Below are positions 49,643-61,619 of a stretch of DNA of 64,000 nucleotides, one piece after another. Source of the stretch: Delphinus delphis (Eukaryota > Chordata > Mammalia > Artiodactyla > Delphinidae); NCBI RefSeq assembly GCF_949987515.2, contig NC_082695.1, positions 73,930,466 through 73,994,465 on the forward strand, in the 5' to 3' direction. The notes beneath the pieces were generated by a model. That model saw nothing but the letters and a program-made list of their open reading frames with translations, was not told the origin of the DNA and searched no databases. Every line of letters begins with the position of its first letter. Within the stretch, counting starts at the first letter, position 1. The translations under genes were made by a program, and so were the position numbers.

Positions 49643-51329
49643 TTGACAGATTCCAAACAAATGTAAATGAATCCACTTTGGCACAGCGCTTCTCACAATT
49701 ATAGCAGTGCACACAGTTGGGTGTTTTGTTGAAATCACGATTTTTGTAAACTAATAGATTGTTGCTGATTTTCAGTCACAAAAGGACCAGAGAGCTATTT
49801 TTCTGGAACGATATTCTCCTAATGCTGCACTTCTCCTGTTACTTAATCCATCTGTCTTCATCCCTCAGTCAGAGTGCAGATTTTATAGTCCAGAGTGGAA
49901 TATTTAACCTTCCCTACCAACATCCTCTAATCCCATGTGTTACACTCACATTCAAATATTGCTCCATAAGAGCCAAGATGACTATTTTAAGCAAACAAGA
50001 ATGTTTGCTAAGCTGAAAATTAAGAGCCAAATTCTGAAGAGCATTATGCGCCTAAAAATCCCCCAATTCTGACTTTGATACGCATCACAACTGTGATTTT
50101 GGATCTATTTCATGATTTTAACACAATATAGACTTCCCTGGTTCTTGGTTGCGGTGACGATGCAGAAAAGTATGCATGAGTTACGAGGACTACAGATGAG
50201 TCTGGCTAGAACGTGTCCTTCCCATGGGGAAAAAAAATCACATTTTTTGAGAAGCATTTCCCAAAAATATGAGGGGTCAACAGGGAATTTCAAGAGGATT
50301 TTTGGGAACAGCACATGGCCCTTATAATCAGTAGATTCAAGGGCTCTTCCGTAGAGTCTGTTCCTACTTTTCACCCTACAGTCGCTGAGTGTGCTGCCTG
50401 TCAAGGATTTCCTTCTTCTGTGTTTACCTCACTCTAGGCACAGGTGGTGTAAAAAGAAACCAGACATCATCACTGGCCTCTTCTCACAAACCGAGCCATC
50501 ATGCCACTTGACCTAGTTTTGTTTTTGTTTTTTAATGTGGAGAAAGTGCTACTGGAAATCTGTAGGCTTTGCAGAATGAAAAATGTGTGAGTTTTACTTT
50601 TAAAAGAGTAATAAATTCATTGGACTTAAATTTTTCTCTCAAGAAAATGTTCCTTAAGTCATGCTTATTTTTTCCTCAATACTAAATACTAAAACACTAT
50701 CTGATTATACACATTTGGAAAAACGCAAAGTGTAAAAAAATGACAAATGTTTCATAATCCCACTTCTTGTAAACACTGTTTACATTTTATTGTAGAATGC
50801 ATATACACATATTACACAAAATTAGGACTGAACTCTTCATACTATTTTATTCCTGGCTTTAATGTGAAAATCTCCTATCTTCTCCAATGAAACATTTTGT
50901 GAACACATGACTTTGGTTACATTATTCTATCAGAGGGCTACACCATGTTTAACTTTTCTCCTTTTATTGTATATTTGTATGGTCTAAAGTTCTATGCTAA
51001 GACAAATAATCCTTTAATAGACACCTTTTACATGAACCCTGGTTATTTCCTTATCATATGTTCCTAAACAGGACTGAAAGGTTCTTGATTGCCAAATCAC
51101 TATCCAGAAAGTTCCAACACTCCTGTCGGCATGATGTAAAAACATCCATCCGCTTTCACCCTCATCAGCATTGAGTACCAAGTTTAAAAAACTGTCTGCC
51201 AGTTGAAGACGCACGTGTTCATCTTGCTGCAGGAATAGTGGTGGGAATTCAGATACATTCCACTCCCAGCTTAGGGAGACGGCTCGGGCAGATAATCTCG
51301 GTGGGCAGGTACTTCAGTAGAGAGGCAGC
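49643..51329. other. Unclassified AT-rich intronic sequence
   Basis: About 1.7 kb. The part 50750-51090 may derive from an old LINE, but I cannot place it. No coding signal. Confidence 0.35.
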
Positions 51330-51540
51330 GTGTGTACCGATAAAGTGCCCAGACCCGGAAGTCAGTCATTCTGGGTTTGTTATTTACCAGCTGGGTGGTC
51401 TTAGACAAGTTACCTAACCTCTCTGTGTCTCAATGTCTTTAACTGTATAATGGGAACTTGAACATCTATACCTCAAGGGCAGTGAAGTTCAAATGCCTGG
51501 CTCACAGCATATGCTCAATAAATATGAACATTCTATTACT
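51330..51540 (+). repeat. MIR element
   Basis: Plus-strand MIR: 'agctgggtggtcttagacaa', 'gttacctaacctctctgtgt', 'gcctggctcacagcatatgc' and 'tcaataaatatgaaca'. Confidence 0.82.
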
Positions 51541-52829
51541 GTTGTTATAAACTATAAGCCATAATAACTATTCAGGTGATTTCACATGTACTTATTAAAC
51601 TTTATTCTGAAGACAATGATAAATCCTGGGTCTCCCCCCCACCCCGGGCTCTGTGCACCGCACACGACACCCATTTGCATGGGACAGCCTTTGGCATCAG
51701 TGATGTGATCCTAAGATATTTGCCCTTCTATGTGCTTGATTGAGAGAAACATTTCTGTGACTGACGAGTTCTCCACCCAGGAGTAAGGTAACAACCGGCC
51801 ACCTCCTTAACTAAAACAAGCCTTTACAGGGAGTCATTTTATTGCTGATTACAAAGGGCCTTCAAACTTCATTCCTACAAAGCCACAAGAAACCTGGTCC
51901 TAGGATATCGATACTTTCCGTAAAGGAAGCCAGGCTACTGGCTGAGCAAAAAGTCTGCTGTGTAGGTTAGAGAGCACAGGGTACGGCGACCCAAGGCTCA
52001 AATCCCCGAATCCTGGCTGGGTCTCTGGCTTGTTTCCTCACAGAGAATGTGTGTGCCTCCCTGCACTGTGTCCCCCACGGGGCCTGTGCTGTTGGCTCAC
52101 ATCCACTAAATGCCCCTTTTAGGACTCAGGATGCTCTCCTTGTCGAGCTAAGCTGTTTAGAAAAGGAAATCTGTTTGGGAGATGATCTAAAGCCAGCTTT
52201 AGCATCTGCTTTATGAGTTAGCCATAAGGGCAAGGGGCAAAGCCAAACTCAGCCCCTGGACCAAGAATGTGCCTTTCAGGACTTAAGCGGCAGCAGGTTC
52301 CTCAGCTCCAGCCTCCATCTGGACTATTTTTTGAGTCCAGGAACCAAAAGTCAACTTTCCTCTTTCACATTTAGATGCATTAAATGTGCAGCTTAGTGCT
52401 ATGCACTAAGTTGGTGTTGGGTTATTAAACCCTCCTTAAAATCATCTATATCACCAAAAATATGCCCCCCCCCGCAAAGAACCAAAATAACCCACCCAAC
52501 CAAAAAAACCCAAACCGCAAAATGTCTCTGGCCCCATCACCTTGTTACCCAATTAAGCAGATTCAATTAGTTCAAGTCCATCATTGGTTTCTGAGATGTC
52601 AGGTTCCTGCTGGGTATACAGCTACTAGGTCTGGGCTGAGTTTCACAAGTCAGCAAGGGGCTCCCCTCTGATTTAACCCTCCCTAAGCAGAAAAAATAAC
52701 CAAGTCTTCAATAGGTTTACACTCCAAGGATTATAGCTATCCAACTGGTACACATGGTCAGTCTAGCTTGGTACCAACAGATGGAACTTTCTAGAAAGAA
52801 AGTAGAATCTTATGGGAATAAGACTGAAG
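51541..52829. other. Unclassified intronic sequence
   Basis: About 1.3 kb with C runs near 51635 and 52468. No gene or named repeat. Confidence 0.35.
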
Positions 52830-53715
52830 TCAGAGGAACCGGGTAGGAGGAGAGGCCATTACCAAGGTCGAGAGAAGACAAGGGATAAACATCATCGGGG
52901 ATGGATTCAAGAAATAATTACTTAGAAATTTAACCCAGAGGCGTGCTGATGGATTGGATATGGGAGACGAGGAAGAATCAGGGGCAACTTCTATGTTTCT
53001 ACCAAAGCTGTGAGTGGGCAGTGTTGCTAACGTTGGAACCAAAGAATGAGCAAGTGGTGGTTGGGGGCAAAATCCGGAATCTTAAGTTCTTCTGGAATAT
53101 CAAGTAGATGAGCTCAGCCATCAATGAGCCTGAAATGGAGGGAAAATTTGGAGTCATCAGCCACAGAGGGGAAGTGAATGGTGCAATCTTAAGAGACGTG
53201 TCCCCAGGGAGCAGCGAGAGAGGAGCTGTGAGCTGAGGATGGAGCCTTGGAGAACAGCAGTGAGTGTGCTGTGCAGAGAAGGTCAAAGAGACGGGAACCA
53301 GCGCGAGTATGCTCAAGAAAACTGAGGGGAGACAGCCTCAACGAGAAACAAGGGACTCAATAAGAGTTGAAAAATAAATGCCGCATGTGGTAAGAGTATC
53401 TTTTGTCGACCTCAAGAAGAACAATTTCAGAAGAGCAGTGAGGCAAAAACCTGATCACTATGGCACTGGGGAGAAAAGAGGAAAATGAAGCCATGGAGAG
53501 AGTAAACCTGGACGATTCTTTCAAGAAATCTGGATGCTAAATGAGGGGAGAGAGACTGCCAAGAGCCAGCAGGAGTGTTGGAGTATTTTTTTAAGGGGGA
53601 AGTAGTCAGAAAATAACTGAGTTAAGATGACCAACAGAGCAAGGTCTTTGAGGAAGTAGGAGGGAATGGGGTCAAGGTCAGGGTTTACCTTGAATAAGAG
53701 GCTGGACATCCTTTT
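52830..53715 (+). repeat. Probable old interspersed repeat, not named
   Basis: Phrases such as 'gaatcaggggcaacttctat', 'ttggagtcatcagccacag' and 'gagccttggagaacagcag' resemble an old, abundant mammalian repeat. I cannot assign the family. Minus-strand frames (53 kb) come from this sequence and are not coding. Confidence 0.4.
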
Positions 53716-54590
53716 TTCTGGACATCCCATTTTATGATACTAATTTTCAATTTCTCTCCTGTCTTTTTTTTATTAGCTGGCACTTATAAAAGTGACACGG
53801 CTTCTGGAATTCTCTGGAAAATATGGCTTAAGCTATGGTTTACCACACAAAACAGAGGAACAAAGGATGGACAGAGTGATAAACACACACAGAGAACAAT
53901 TTCCATAAAGCACCACTTTCCCATTGTTCTCAAATAGTTTTCTTCTCCACTGCCTTGTTAATCAATAGCACTGTGTATTGTTTTTATTGTAGATACAACT
54001 TTCCAAGTTATGATCCAGCTAGCACTAGATCCAATTACTTGAGTTATCTAAAATATTATGTTTAAGAAAACAAATATTTTAATCTGATGCTTTATTAGAA
54101 TGTGCATACTCTTCCATTCTGACTGTGTCAGCTGTCTAAGTAATGGCCATGAATCGATGGGTTCAAAATTATTTAAGTAAAACACCAAAATCCCAGTGAG
54201 AACATCCTCTAGAGAGGACTGTCTTGTTAAATACATCCGAGTACTCAGTGTTCTTCCAACAGAATAAAGGATCACAGGGTGAGCTGAATGATTTGATATC
54301 CCTCAAATCAGTGATCTGGCCATGCAATTATTGAACAAAAAGAACTCCCAACATTAAAAAAGAATGACCCAGACACTGGAAATCCTGTGTCATCACTGCT
54401 CCTGCCAGAGCGAAAGACAAGAAGAGACACATTCAAGATAAAAATAAAAACCACATTTACTTTCAACCACATGTGATCTTTTCCTTCTCCTGTCCAAGAC
54501 TCTTCATGAGCTATCAAATCAGGCTTCTTATTAGAGAGAATAAAAGAAAAATAAGAGAAGCCAAAAAATATTTTGTCTTCAGGAACAAAA
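53716..54590. other. Unclassified AT-rich intronic sequence
   Basis: About 870 bp. Nothing recognised. Confidence 0.35.
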
Positions 54591-54840
54591 CGATTAAGTA
54601 CCTACTGTGTGTTTATGGGACTGTGTGTAAGACAAAAAAACGATGCCTGAAAACAGCAACTCATTCAGGGACCAAGACACACAGGCATAAAATAAAAAAG
54701 ATCCATTCAAGTTAGTAGCTGGCCAGCACAAATGTGCAGCAGAGACTTGAACGTTGCAGGCTTCCTGAGAATGTAACATAACAGGGGGCAATGGCCAAGG
54801 AAGATTTCTCAGAAGACACGGGAGTAGAATTAGGTCTTAA
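54591..54840 (+). repeat. Old repeat relic (MIR/L2 class)
   Basis: 'gattaagtacctactgtgtg' and later 'agaagacacgggagtagaat' fit the pattern of old transposed sequence. Assignment is weak. Confidence 0.35.
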
Positions 54841-55195
54841 ATAATGATTACCAGCCATGTCTATGACATTTCAGAAAAGAAAAATGGGTGAGAGCAAAGG
54901 GATAAGTTCAAGACTGTACGAAGTTTCTCCAGGGCTTGGCGAGAGCAGAAGATGCATATGGAAAAGTATAGGGATCCCTCTGGAGAGGAGAGCGGGGGCG
55001 CCGTGGCGGAAGGACCTTGGGTACGGCAGTGAGGAAACTGGACGGTGGGGAGGCGTGTGTAGTAGTCCTGGTGGTCCTGGTAGCTGACACAAACACTGAA
55101 CTTTTTCATCATTAAAATCTCATTTTGTCTTACGTATGGTCCCAGAAATACATAAAAAGTAAAGAGAGAACCCGAAAAATAATCTTAAGGACAAT

Positions 55196-55472
55196 GTAGT
55201 GTAAGAGAAAGAGCACTGAAATTCAAGTTAGGTTATCTGACTTCCAGCCCCAACTCTGTCAGTTTGTCCTCCTGACTGGAGACAACTCACTCTGGTCACC
55301 TGTCCCGATTCTTCACTGAGGCAACGTGCAGTCAGATGACCACGTCTCCACCCACAGTTCCAACATCTAGGATTTCATGTACTAGCAGTTACCTCACAGG
55401 GCTGTTGTGAGTACAAATGACAAGTCGTGTAGAACACTTATCACGATGCCCGGCACATGGTAAGCACTCAAA
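55196..55472 (+). repeat. MIR element at the edge of a minisatellite
   Basis: Plus-strand MIR: 'gtaagagaaagagcactgaa', 'cctcacagggctgttgtgag' and 'atgcccggcacatggtaag'. An expanded or inserted segment lies in its middle. Its 3' end ('gtaagcactcaaaaatgtc') runs straight into the tandem array. Confidence 0.7.
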
Positions 55473-55835
55473 AATGTCAGTGGCATGTGATGCGGCAGCA
55501 TTAATGTCAGTGGCATGTGACGCGGTAGCATTCATGTCAGTGGCATGTGACGCGGTAGCATTCATGTCAGTGGCATGTGACGCGGTAGCATTCATGTCAG
55601 TGGCATGTGACGCGGTAGTATTCATGTCAGTGGCATGTGACGCGGTAGTATTCATGTCAGTGGCATGTGATGCGGTAGTATTCATGTCAGTGGCATGAGA
55701 CGCGGTAGTATTCATGTCAGTGGCATGTGACGCGGTAGTATTCATGTCCGTGGCATGTGACGCGGTAGTATTCATGTCCGTGGCATGTGATGCGGTAGTA
55801 TTAATGTCCGTGGCATGTGATGCGGTAGTATTAAT
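55471..55835 (+). repeat. 30-bp minisatellite, 12 units
   Basis: Twelve head-to-tail units of exactly 30 bp, starting at 55471, 55501 and so on to 55801, then a 5-bp stub. The core reads 'atgtcagtggcatgtgac' then 'gcggtagtattc'. Variants are ordered: units 1-4 end in GCA and units 5-12 in GTA; units 1-9 have CAG and units 10-12 CCG. The 30-bp period keeps frames open on both strands, giving decapeptide repeats (MSVACDAVAF on plus, MNTTASHATD on minus) that I do not regard as genes. It is the only long tandem array in the window. Confidence 0.97.
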
Positions 55836-56320
55836 TATTTTAGAATTTGGTGGCTCGCTACGATTACAACGTGACTTAAGTTAACACAATTCAATAGACT
55901 GCCTACCTATCCATTTGGAGAAATGAGTAATTAACTTTAATGGTTGAGAGTTCACCTACAAAGATATTGTGATATCACCTTAAAACTAGAGTATACTGGA
56001 TTGCAAGATACTCTGTCTTACACTTTCTACGGTTTTGCTGTTAACCTTAATATCTCAGAAAAGTCCATAATCTTAAAAATGTAAGGTGTTTAGAAGCATG
56101 CCTGGCCAGTAGCCAACACTACTGGAACGTTAACTATTACTCCTGGCTGGTTACTACTTTCAAATGGATAGTCCTCCAGTTCATCACAGGTGTGTTGGCC
56201 ATTTAAAGCACCTACAAAGCACAAAGATGATCTATGAGTCCTTGTGTCCCGATTAGTAGAAAAGCAAACAACAAAAACTTCAGTGAACTATTTGAAGAAA
56301 AACTGAAGAAAGTAGAGAAG
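55836..56320. other. Unclassified intronic sequence
   Basis: About 480 bp after the minisatellite. No repeat recognised. Confidence 0.35.
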
Positions 56321-56321
56321 G

Positions 56322-56551
56322 GTGGTGCAGCCGCTACGGAAAACAGTATGGCGGTTTCTTAAAAAACTAAAAACAGAGTTACTATGTGTCCACCAATCCC
56401 ACTCTTAGGCATATATTCAGAAAAGATGAAAACTGATTTGAAAAGATACATGCACCCCAATGTTCAAAGCAGCACTATTTACAATAGCCAAGACGTGGAA
56501 ACAACCCAAATGCCCATCAACAGATGACTGGTTTAAGATGTAGTGTATATA

Positions 56552-56590
<39 letters not shown>

Positions 56591-57059
56591 ACAATGGAAT
56601 GTTAGCCATAAAAAATGAAATGCTGTCATTTGCAGCAACATGGATGGACCTAGACAATATCATGCTAAGATAAAGTATTATACGATATCACTTATATGTG
56701 GAATCTAAAAAAATAATACAAACGAAAAAAAAATAATACTACAAAAGAATCTATATACAAAACAGAAACAGGCTCATAGATACAGAAAACAAACTTACGG
56801 TTACCAAAGGGGAAAGGAGAGGGGTGGGAGGGATAAGTTAGGAATATGGGATTAAGTTAGAAATTACTATACATGAAATAGATAAGCAACAGAGGATTTA
56901 CTGTATAACACAGGGAACAACATTCAATATCTTGTAATAACCTATAATGGAAAATAATCAGAAAATATGTATGTGTATAACTGAATCACTTTGCTGTACA
57001 CCTGAAACACAATATTGTAAATCAACTATACTGCAATAAAAAGGTAAACAAACATAAAC

Positions 57060-57061
<2 letters not shown>
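56322..57061 (+). repeat. L1 3' end with ORF2 C-terminal remnant and internal (TG)n
   Basis: Plus-strand truncated L1 with the last part of ORF2 ('atcccactcttaggcatata', 'caacatggatggacctagac') and a full 3' UTR. A (TG)18 tract at 56554-56589 sits where other copies have a 'catatatacaatgg'-like block, and a (CA)n tract follows the tail at 57062-57090. Confidence 0.85.
56554..56589 (+). repeat. (TG)18 microsatellite
   Basis: Thirty-six bases of perfect TG repeat within the L1. Likely polymorphic. Confidence 0.95.

Positions 57062-57090
<29 letters not shown>
57062..57090 (+). repeat. (CA)n microsatellite
   Basis: Twenty-nine bases of perfect CA repeat directly after the L1 3' end, probably grown from its tail. 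Confidence 0.95.
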
Positions 57091-57094
<4 letters not shown>

Positions 57095-57564
57095 CAAGGG
57101 CCCTGGGCACTGTTCTTCTGAAGAGCTCCACAGTCCTCAGTTTCAAGAAACATGATCCTTCTTTGAGAGTATGATTGAACCATCACAGAACATACACGTA
57201 TGCTGGGGCGCACCTACAGGTCATTTAGTCACTCAAATACAGGTGATTCATTCATCCAAGTAACAGGTGCTGTGCCCGATGCTGGGAGTGCTGAGAATGA
57301 GTTCTGGACTTTAAGGATGCGGGGAGGGGCACTCGAGGGAAAACCAGAGACTTGTCAATTACTGGGCAGGCCAGCTCACTATGGCCTCTGAAAGGGACCC
57401 AGTGCAAGTGCCGCTGCTTCTCACTTAGGCCGCCCATACGAGCATGTGCCACATCAGTTGAGTTTGCTTTAAAAACCTACTTCTGTGTCATTTTCACCTA
57501 CCGGACATAGAATAAATACACACATGACCATCTATATCTCTCTTCATTTAATGTTCTTATGTTG
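57091..57564. other. Unclassified intronic sequence
   Basis: About 470 bp. 57239-57310 may be an old MIR/L2-class relic. Nothing else recognised. Confidence 0.35.
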
Positions 57565-57574
57565 TTGACTTTTT

Positions 57575-58261
57575 TTTTAAACATCTTTATTGGAGTATAA
57601 TTGCTTTACAATGGTGTGTTAGTTTCTGCTTTATAACAAAGTGAATCAGCTATACATACATTCCCATATCTCCTCCCTCTTGCGTCTCCCTCCCACCCTC
57701 CCTATCCCACCCCTAGGTGGTCACAAAGCACCGAGCTGATCTCCCTGTGCTATGTGGCTGCTTCCCACTAGCTATCTATTTTACATTTGGTAGTGTATGT
57801 CAATGCTACTCTTTCACTTCATCACAGCTTACCCTTCCCCCTTCCTGTGTCCTCAAGTCCATTCTCTACGTCTGTGTCTTTATTCCTGTCCTACCCCTAG
57901 GTTCTTCAGAACCTTTTTTTTTTTTAGATTCCATATATATGTGTTAGCTGACGGTATTTATTTTTCTTTCTCACTTACTTCACTCTGTATGACAGTCTCT
58001 AGGTCCAACCACTTCACTACAAATAACTCAATTTCATTTCTTTTTATGGCTGAGTAATATTCCATTGTATACATGTGCCACATCTTCTTTATCCATTCAT
58101 CTGTCAATGGACACTTAGGTTGCTTCCATGTCCTGGCTACTGTAAATAGAGCTGCAATGAACACTGTGGTACATGACTCTTTTTGAATTATGGTTTTCTC
58201 AGGGTATATGCCAGTAGTGGGATTGCTGGGTCATATGGTAGTTCTATTTTTAGTTTTGTTA
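57575..58261 (-). repeat. Cetartiodactyl L1 3' end, inverted, with target-site duplication
   Basis: Minus-strand L1 with T run, full 3' UTR and the end of ORF2 up to the 'ggattgctgggtcatatgg' region. Flanked by 'ttgacttttt' at 57565-57574 and 58262-58271. The longest L1 piece in the window, still without a complete domain. Confidence 0.9.
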
Positions 58262-58319
58262 TTGACTTTTTATGTGGGGAATGTCTAGAAGGCAGGACTT
58301 GTGTCAAGAAACACGGTTT

Positions 58320-58444
58320 AGGAACATCCCTGGCAGTCAAGTGGTTAGGTCTCCAGGCTTTCACTGACAAGAGTATGGGTTTGATCCCTGGTCGGGGAAC
58401 TAAGACCCTGAAAGCTGCATGGAGTGGCCAAAAAAAAGAAAAGG
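58320..58444 (+). repeat. Short older tRNA-derived SINE with target-site duplication
   Basis: Plus-strand copy: head 'aacatccctggcagtcaag', box B 'GGTTTGATCCC', 3' part 'gcatggagtggcc', A tail. Flanked by 'aacacggttt' at 58310-58319 and 58445-58454. Confidence 0.88.
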
Positions 58445-58454
58445 AACACGGTTT

Positions 58455-58600
58455 GCAGCACATTAAATTCATTCCTTTTAATGATGGGGCCAAGCAACGT
58501 GGACCTGAACCAACAGCCTGCTTAACCTACAAAGGTTAAGAACTGGGAAGGCCACTGGTGCTGTGCTTTGAAGACCAGATGGGGCAGGAAGAGGTGGGAA
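58455..58600. other. Unclassified intronic sequence
   Basis: Short unique-looking spacer between SINE and MIR. Confidence 0.3.
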
Positions 58601-58800
58601 CTAACAGTCACTCTCTGTCAATAACGTGCCTCACATTTTCTCATACGTTGTCTTATGTCCTCCTCAAAATACTGTGACATTACGATGATACCCACTCCAC
58701 AGACTGAACCATTCTCCTGAAGTTGGTGAATTAACTGGAATTATAACACAGCCTAGAATAGGAGGGGAGTGTGTATCTGTCTGATTCCAAAGTTCAAGTT
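58601..58800 (-). repeat. MIR element, inverted (weak)
   Basis: Minus-strand relic: 'tctgtcaataacgtgcctca', 'cttatgtcctcctcaaaata' and 'gatgatacccactccacaga'. Diverged. Confidence 0.5.
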
Positions 58801-60440
58801 CTTTCTCCCATGTGAAGTCACTTGAGAATTCAGAATGCAGAGATTTCAGATTAAACTTTCCTCCTGTAAGAACAGGTATACAAAATAAAAAATTGTTCTG
58901 AAGCACATGGAGGCCTTCCTTGTCCATTTTCACCAAATCCCATCAATGGCGCACAGGACTACCATCTCTGCCTGGTAAGTGTAACCTTCTGTTTGGCAGG
59001 TCACCAGTGTCCGCAGGCTTCAGAACACTTCAGTGAGGATGCAGGGTGAAGGGCCAGAATGAGGTCAACAGAAAAGGAAGTATTGCATTTGATTATTTCC
59101 CTTTCATAATATTTTGAAACCTTGAGCCTAGTTCTTTATTTTCTCCCCAAGCTATTCTTGGTTTTCATTCCACTGTGCTTAATATATGTTCAAACAAAAT
59201 CTTTAGAGACAGAAAACAGAAGGCAGATTACAACAAGAAATTACATTTTATTCCGAGCACAGTAAGTTCAAAAGAAATCGACTCATAAAATTGTTAGGTT
59301 AAAACGAAATGCTAGCGATAGCAAAAGGACATGCATACGATTTCGCATTATTTCAGATCATGAATCTGTATCTGTCTTTTGAAACAGAAAAGAAAAACTG
59401 AAACTTAAGTCAAAGCAAACTCTGTTAGGAACGTTAAAATAAATGCTCCCAGATAAGCCCAGTTATTTACAAAAACAGAGATTACAAAGAGAATAACACT
59501 ATTATATTGCTTTTAGTCCATACTTCTCAACTTTTATATTCACACATGCACGTATATAAATATACTAACTTTACTGAGTATGCATAACTCTCCTAAAGAA
59601 ATGTAAGCAATGTGGAAAGAAAATAATTTGGTTCTAATTTTATTCATATTCAAAGCACACTGTGAAACATAAAATACATACAAAAACAAAATACATAAAA
59701 AACCAGCATGAAAGTTATATATTTAGTGTAAAGATTGTTTATCAAGAAAAACCTATAAAAATTCATCCATGTTAAAACACAGATCTTCACCAGCACTCTA
59801 AAACTCATCCTACATACCATGTGTCTGCTCACAATTACATTTTTAAACAAAACTATTTTGCTTTTCCATCACAGAAAGATTAGATCACCTTGGGTGTAAT
59901 GTCCAAGTTATTAGGTGGTCCATATATATGGGTTGTATAAGTGTGTGTCTATAATAGACACATACGGCAAAAGGAGGTTTATCCATTTACCTAAGTCATA
60001 ACTGCACTTTGTAATGGCAATCACCAGATGTTTCTACTGTCACATGCCCTGTGCATCCACGAACCCTGGCTGAACCATTTCACGGAGAGATCCCAAGTAA
60101 CTGAAAAACTCTGATTTGGAGACTCATCATAACCACTCCGTGTTCCTTTTAAAAACTGTTTCACCCTTCATAACCTGGCACACGGAGATTATAAATGTTG
60201 GCTAATGCCAAATAAGCACATGACCATCACCATCTTAGAAACAGTTTCTGCCCAGCCATACATTCCTCAAAGTCTACTGACCTAAAAATAACACACCTGT
60301 CACATTTGTATCATGGCCTGAAACCCCTGCTAGAATTTTAAAAATTCAAACCAAAATAGGGATTCAATAACAGATGGTTCTTAACCTGTGACGCCCTGAG
60401 GCTTCACTTAGTCTTACTCAGTCTTGCCTTAAAATAAGTG
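58801..60440 (-). other. Repeat-poor AT-rich block with a possible polyadenylation site
   Basis: About 1.6 kb without a recognisable repeat. On the minus strand an AATAAA signal (59252-59247) is followed about 25-40 bp on by a T/GT-rich stretch ('ttctgttttctgtctc', 59220-59205), the usual shape of a mammalian polyadenylation site. The DNA upstream of it (59260-60300) is AT-rich like a 3' UTR. No open frame or splice acceptor could be linked to it, so this is only a candidate. Confidence 0.35.
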
Positions 60441-60624
60441 AGACGTGCTGAAAAGCACAAAGAAGAGAATAGAAATTATCCATATACCTACCAGCCAGAC
60501 CTCAGCACAGTCATATTACATAATCCTACATCTGGATTTGACCCTCTGTCTCAGAGCTCCCTCCTGGCCCAGTACCTTCCCTATTGGGGACAAATTTCTT
60601 TCAAGTGGTCATTCTAGTGGCCTC

Positions 60625-60788
60625 CAGCATTAGCAGCAACTAGAAACATATTTGAAATGTAAATTTTATGGCTCCAACCCAGACCCACTGAATCAAGAAC
60701 TCTGGAAATGGGGCCAGCCGATCTGCATTTTAACAAGCCCTCCAGCTGATTCTGATGTTCACCTACATCTGAGAACCATTGCTCTAAT
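60625..60788 (+). mobile_element. MER5A-type (hAT-Charlie) DNA transposon
   Basis: Plus-strand: 'gacccactgaatcaagaact', 'gatctgcattttaacaagcc', 'agctgattctgatgttcacc' and 'ctgagaaccattgctctaat' in the order of MER5A. It encodes nothing. Confidence 0.8.
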
Positions 60789-61288
60789 TAATGAGGCTCT
60801 ACCCAGATTCATTTTGGTTCCAAAAACCCCAGCACTCCTTCAGGAACGCCTCCCAGAACTTCTGGTCCAGGATCCAGAGCTGGAGTTCAGTCTGCACGTT
60901 TTCTCAAATGTCACCAAATTGACCATGCACATAAAAATCAAGTACTCACTGGTGAGTGAGGAGAAAAGAAGCCATAGTAACTGCTAGGGTTTAGAAGACA
61001 GAAAGTCCCATTTTATCCATTTTGATTCCCAAACTAAACAAATTATTTGTAATTTTGAAAGGTAAATGAAATGTTACGCCATAATTGCTCCACAGCACAA
61101 TTTCTACAGTTTCTCCATATGATTTCTTAAGTCCGTGTAATAGAAAGACTGTAGAAAAACTGTACTAGCATTTATTTGATCTTACGGCGTGCAATTCAGA
61201 ATGCTGTAGTCTTTGCCTTCAGTAATAAATGAAATCAACAGCATAATTGAATCGTGATGCTGGAAACGTAAGAAATGTTGAGACTGTC
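60789..61288. other. Unclassified intronic sequence
   Basis: About 500 bp. Nothing recognised. Confidence 0.35.
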
Positions 61289-61305
61289 AAAGTTGGTGAG
61301 GGGAG

Positions 61306-61512
61306 GGCTTCCCTGGTGGCGCAGTGGTTGGGAGTCCGCCTGCCGACGCAGGGGACGCGGGTTCGTGCCCTGGTCCGGGAGGATCCCACATGCTGCGGAG
61401 CGGCTGGGCCCGTGGGCCATGGCCGCTGAGCCTGCGCGTCTGGAGCCTGTGCTCCGCAACGGGAGAGGCCGCGGTAGTGACAGGCCCGCGTACCGCAAAA
61501 AAAAAAAAAAAA
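61306..61512 (+). repeat. Young CHR SINE with 17-bp target-site duplication
   Basis: Plus-strand SINE, CpG-rich, A tail. Flanked by the perfect duplication 'aaagttggtgaggggag' at 61289-61305 and 61513-61529. It lies about 680 bp from an inverted copy at 62191-62400. Confidence 0.95.
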
Positions 61513-61619
61513 AAAGTTGGTGAGGGGAGACTGTGTTGAGATTTGACAAGATGACAGTGAATAAGAACTAGCTCTCTTTTGTAAAAAGTAACTTTATCCT
61601 TCGAAGTAATTATAGAAAA

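Noticed and set aside
55389..55775. 128-codon and 93-codon repeat-protein frames over the minisatellite
   Set aside because: The 30-bp period is a multiple of three, so any frame without a stop stays open. There is no start context, splice site or known repeat-protein family.
55471..55835. CRISPR-like array (30-bp repeats)
   Set aside because: There are no spacers between units, and the host is a mammal. It is a plain tandem minisatellite.
61306..61512. tRNA gene, suggested by A and B boxes in the CHR SINE heads
   Set aside because: The heads are tRNA-derived SINE promoters without a full cloverleaf, and each sits in a SINE with A tail and target-site duplication. The same holds for the other CHR copies.
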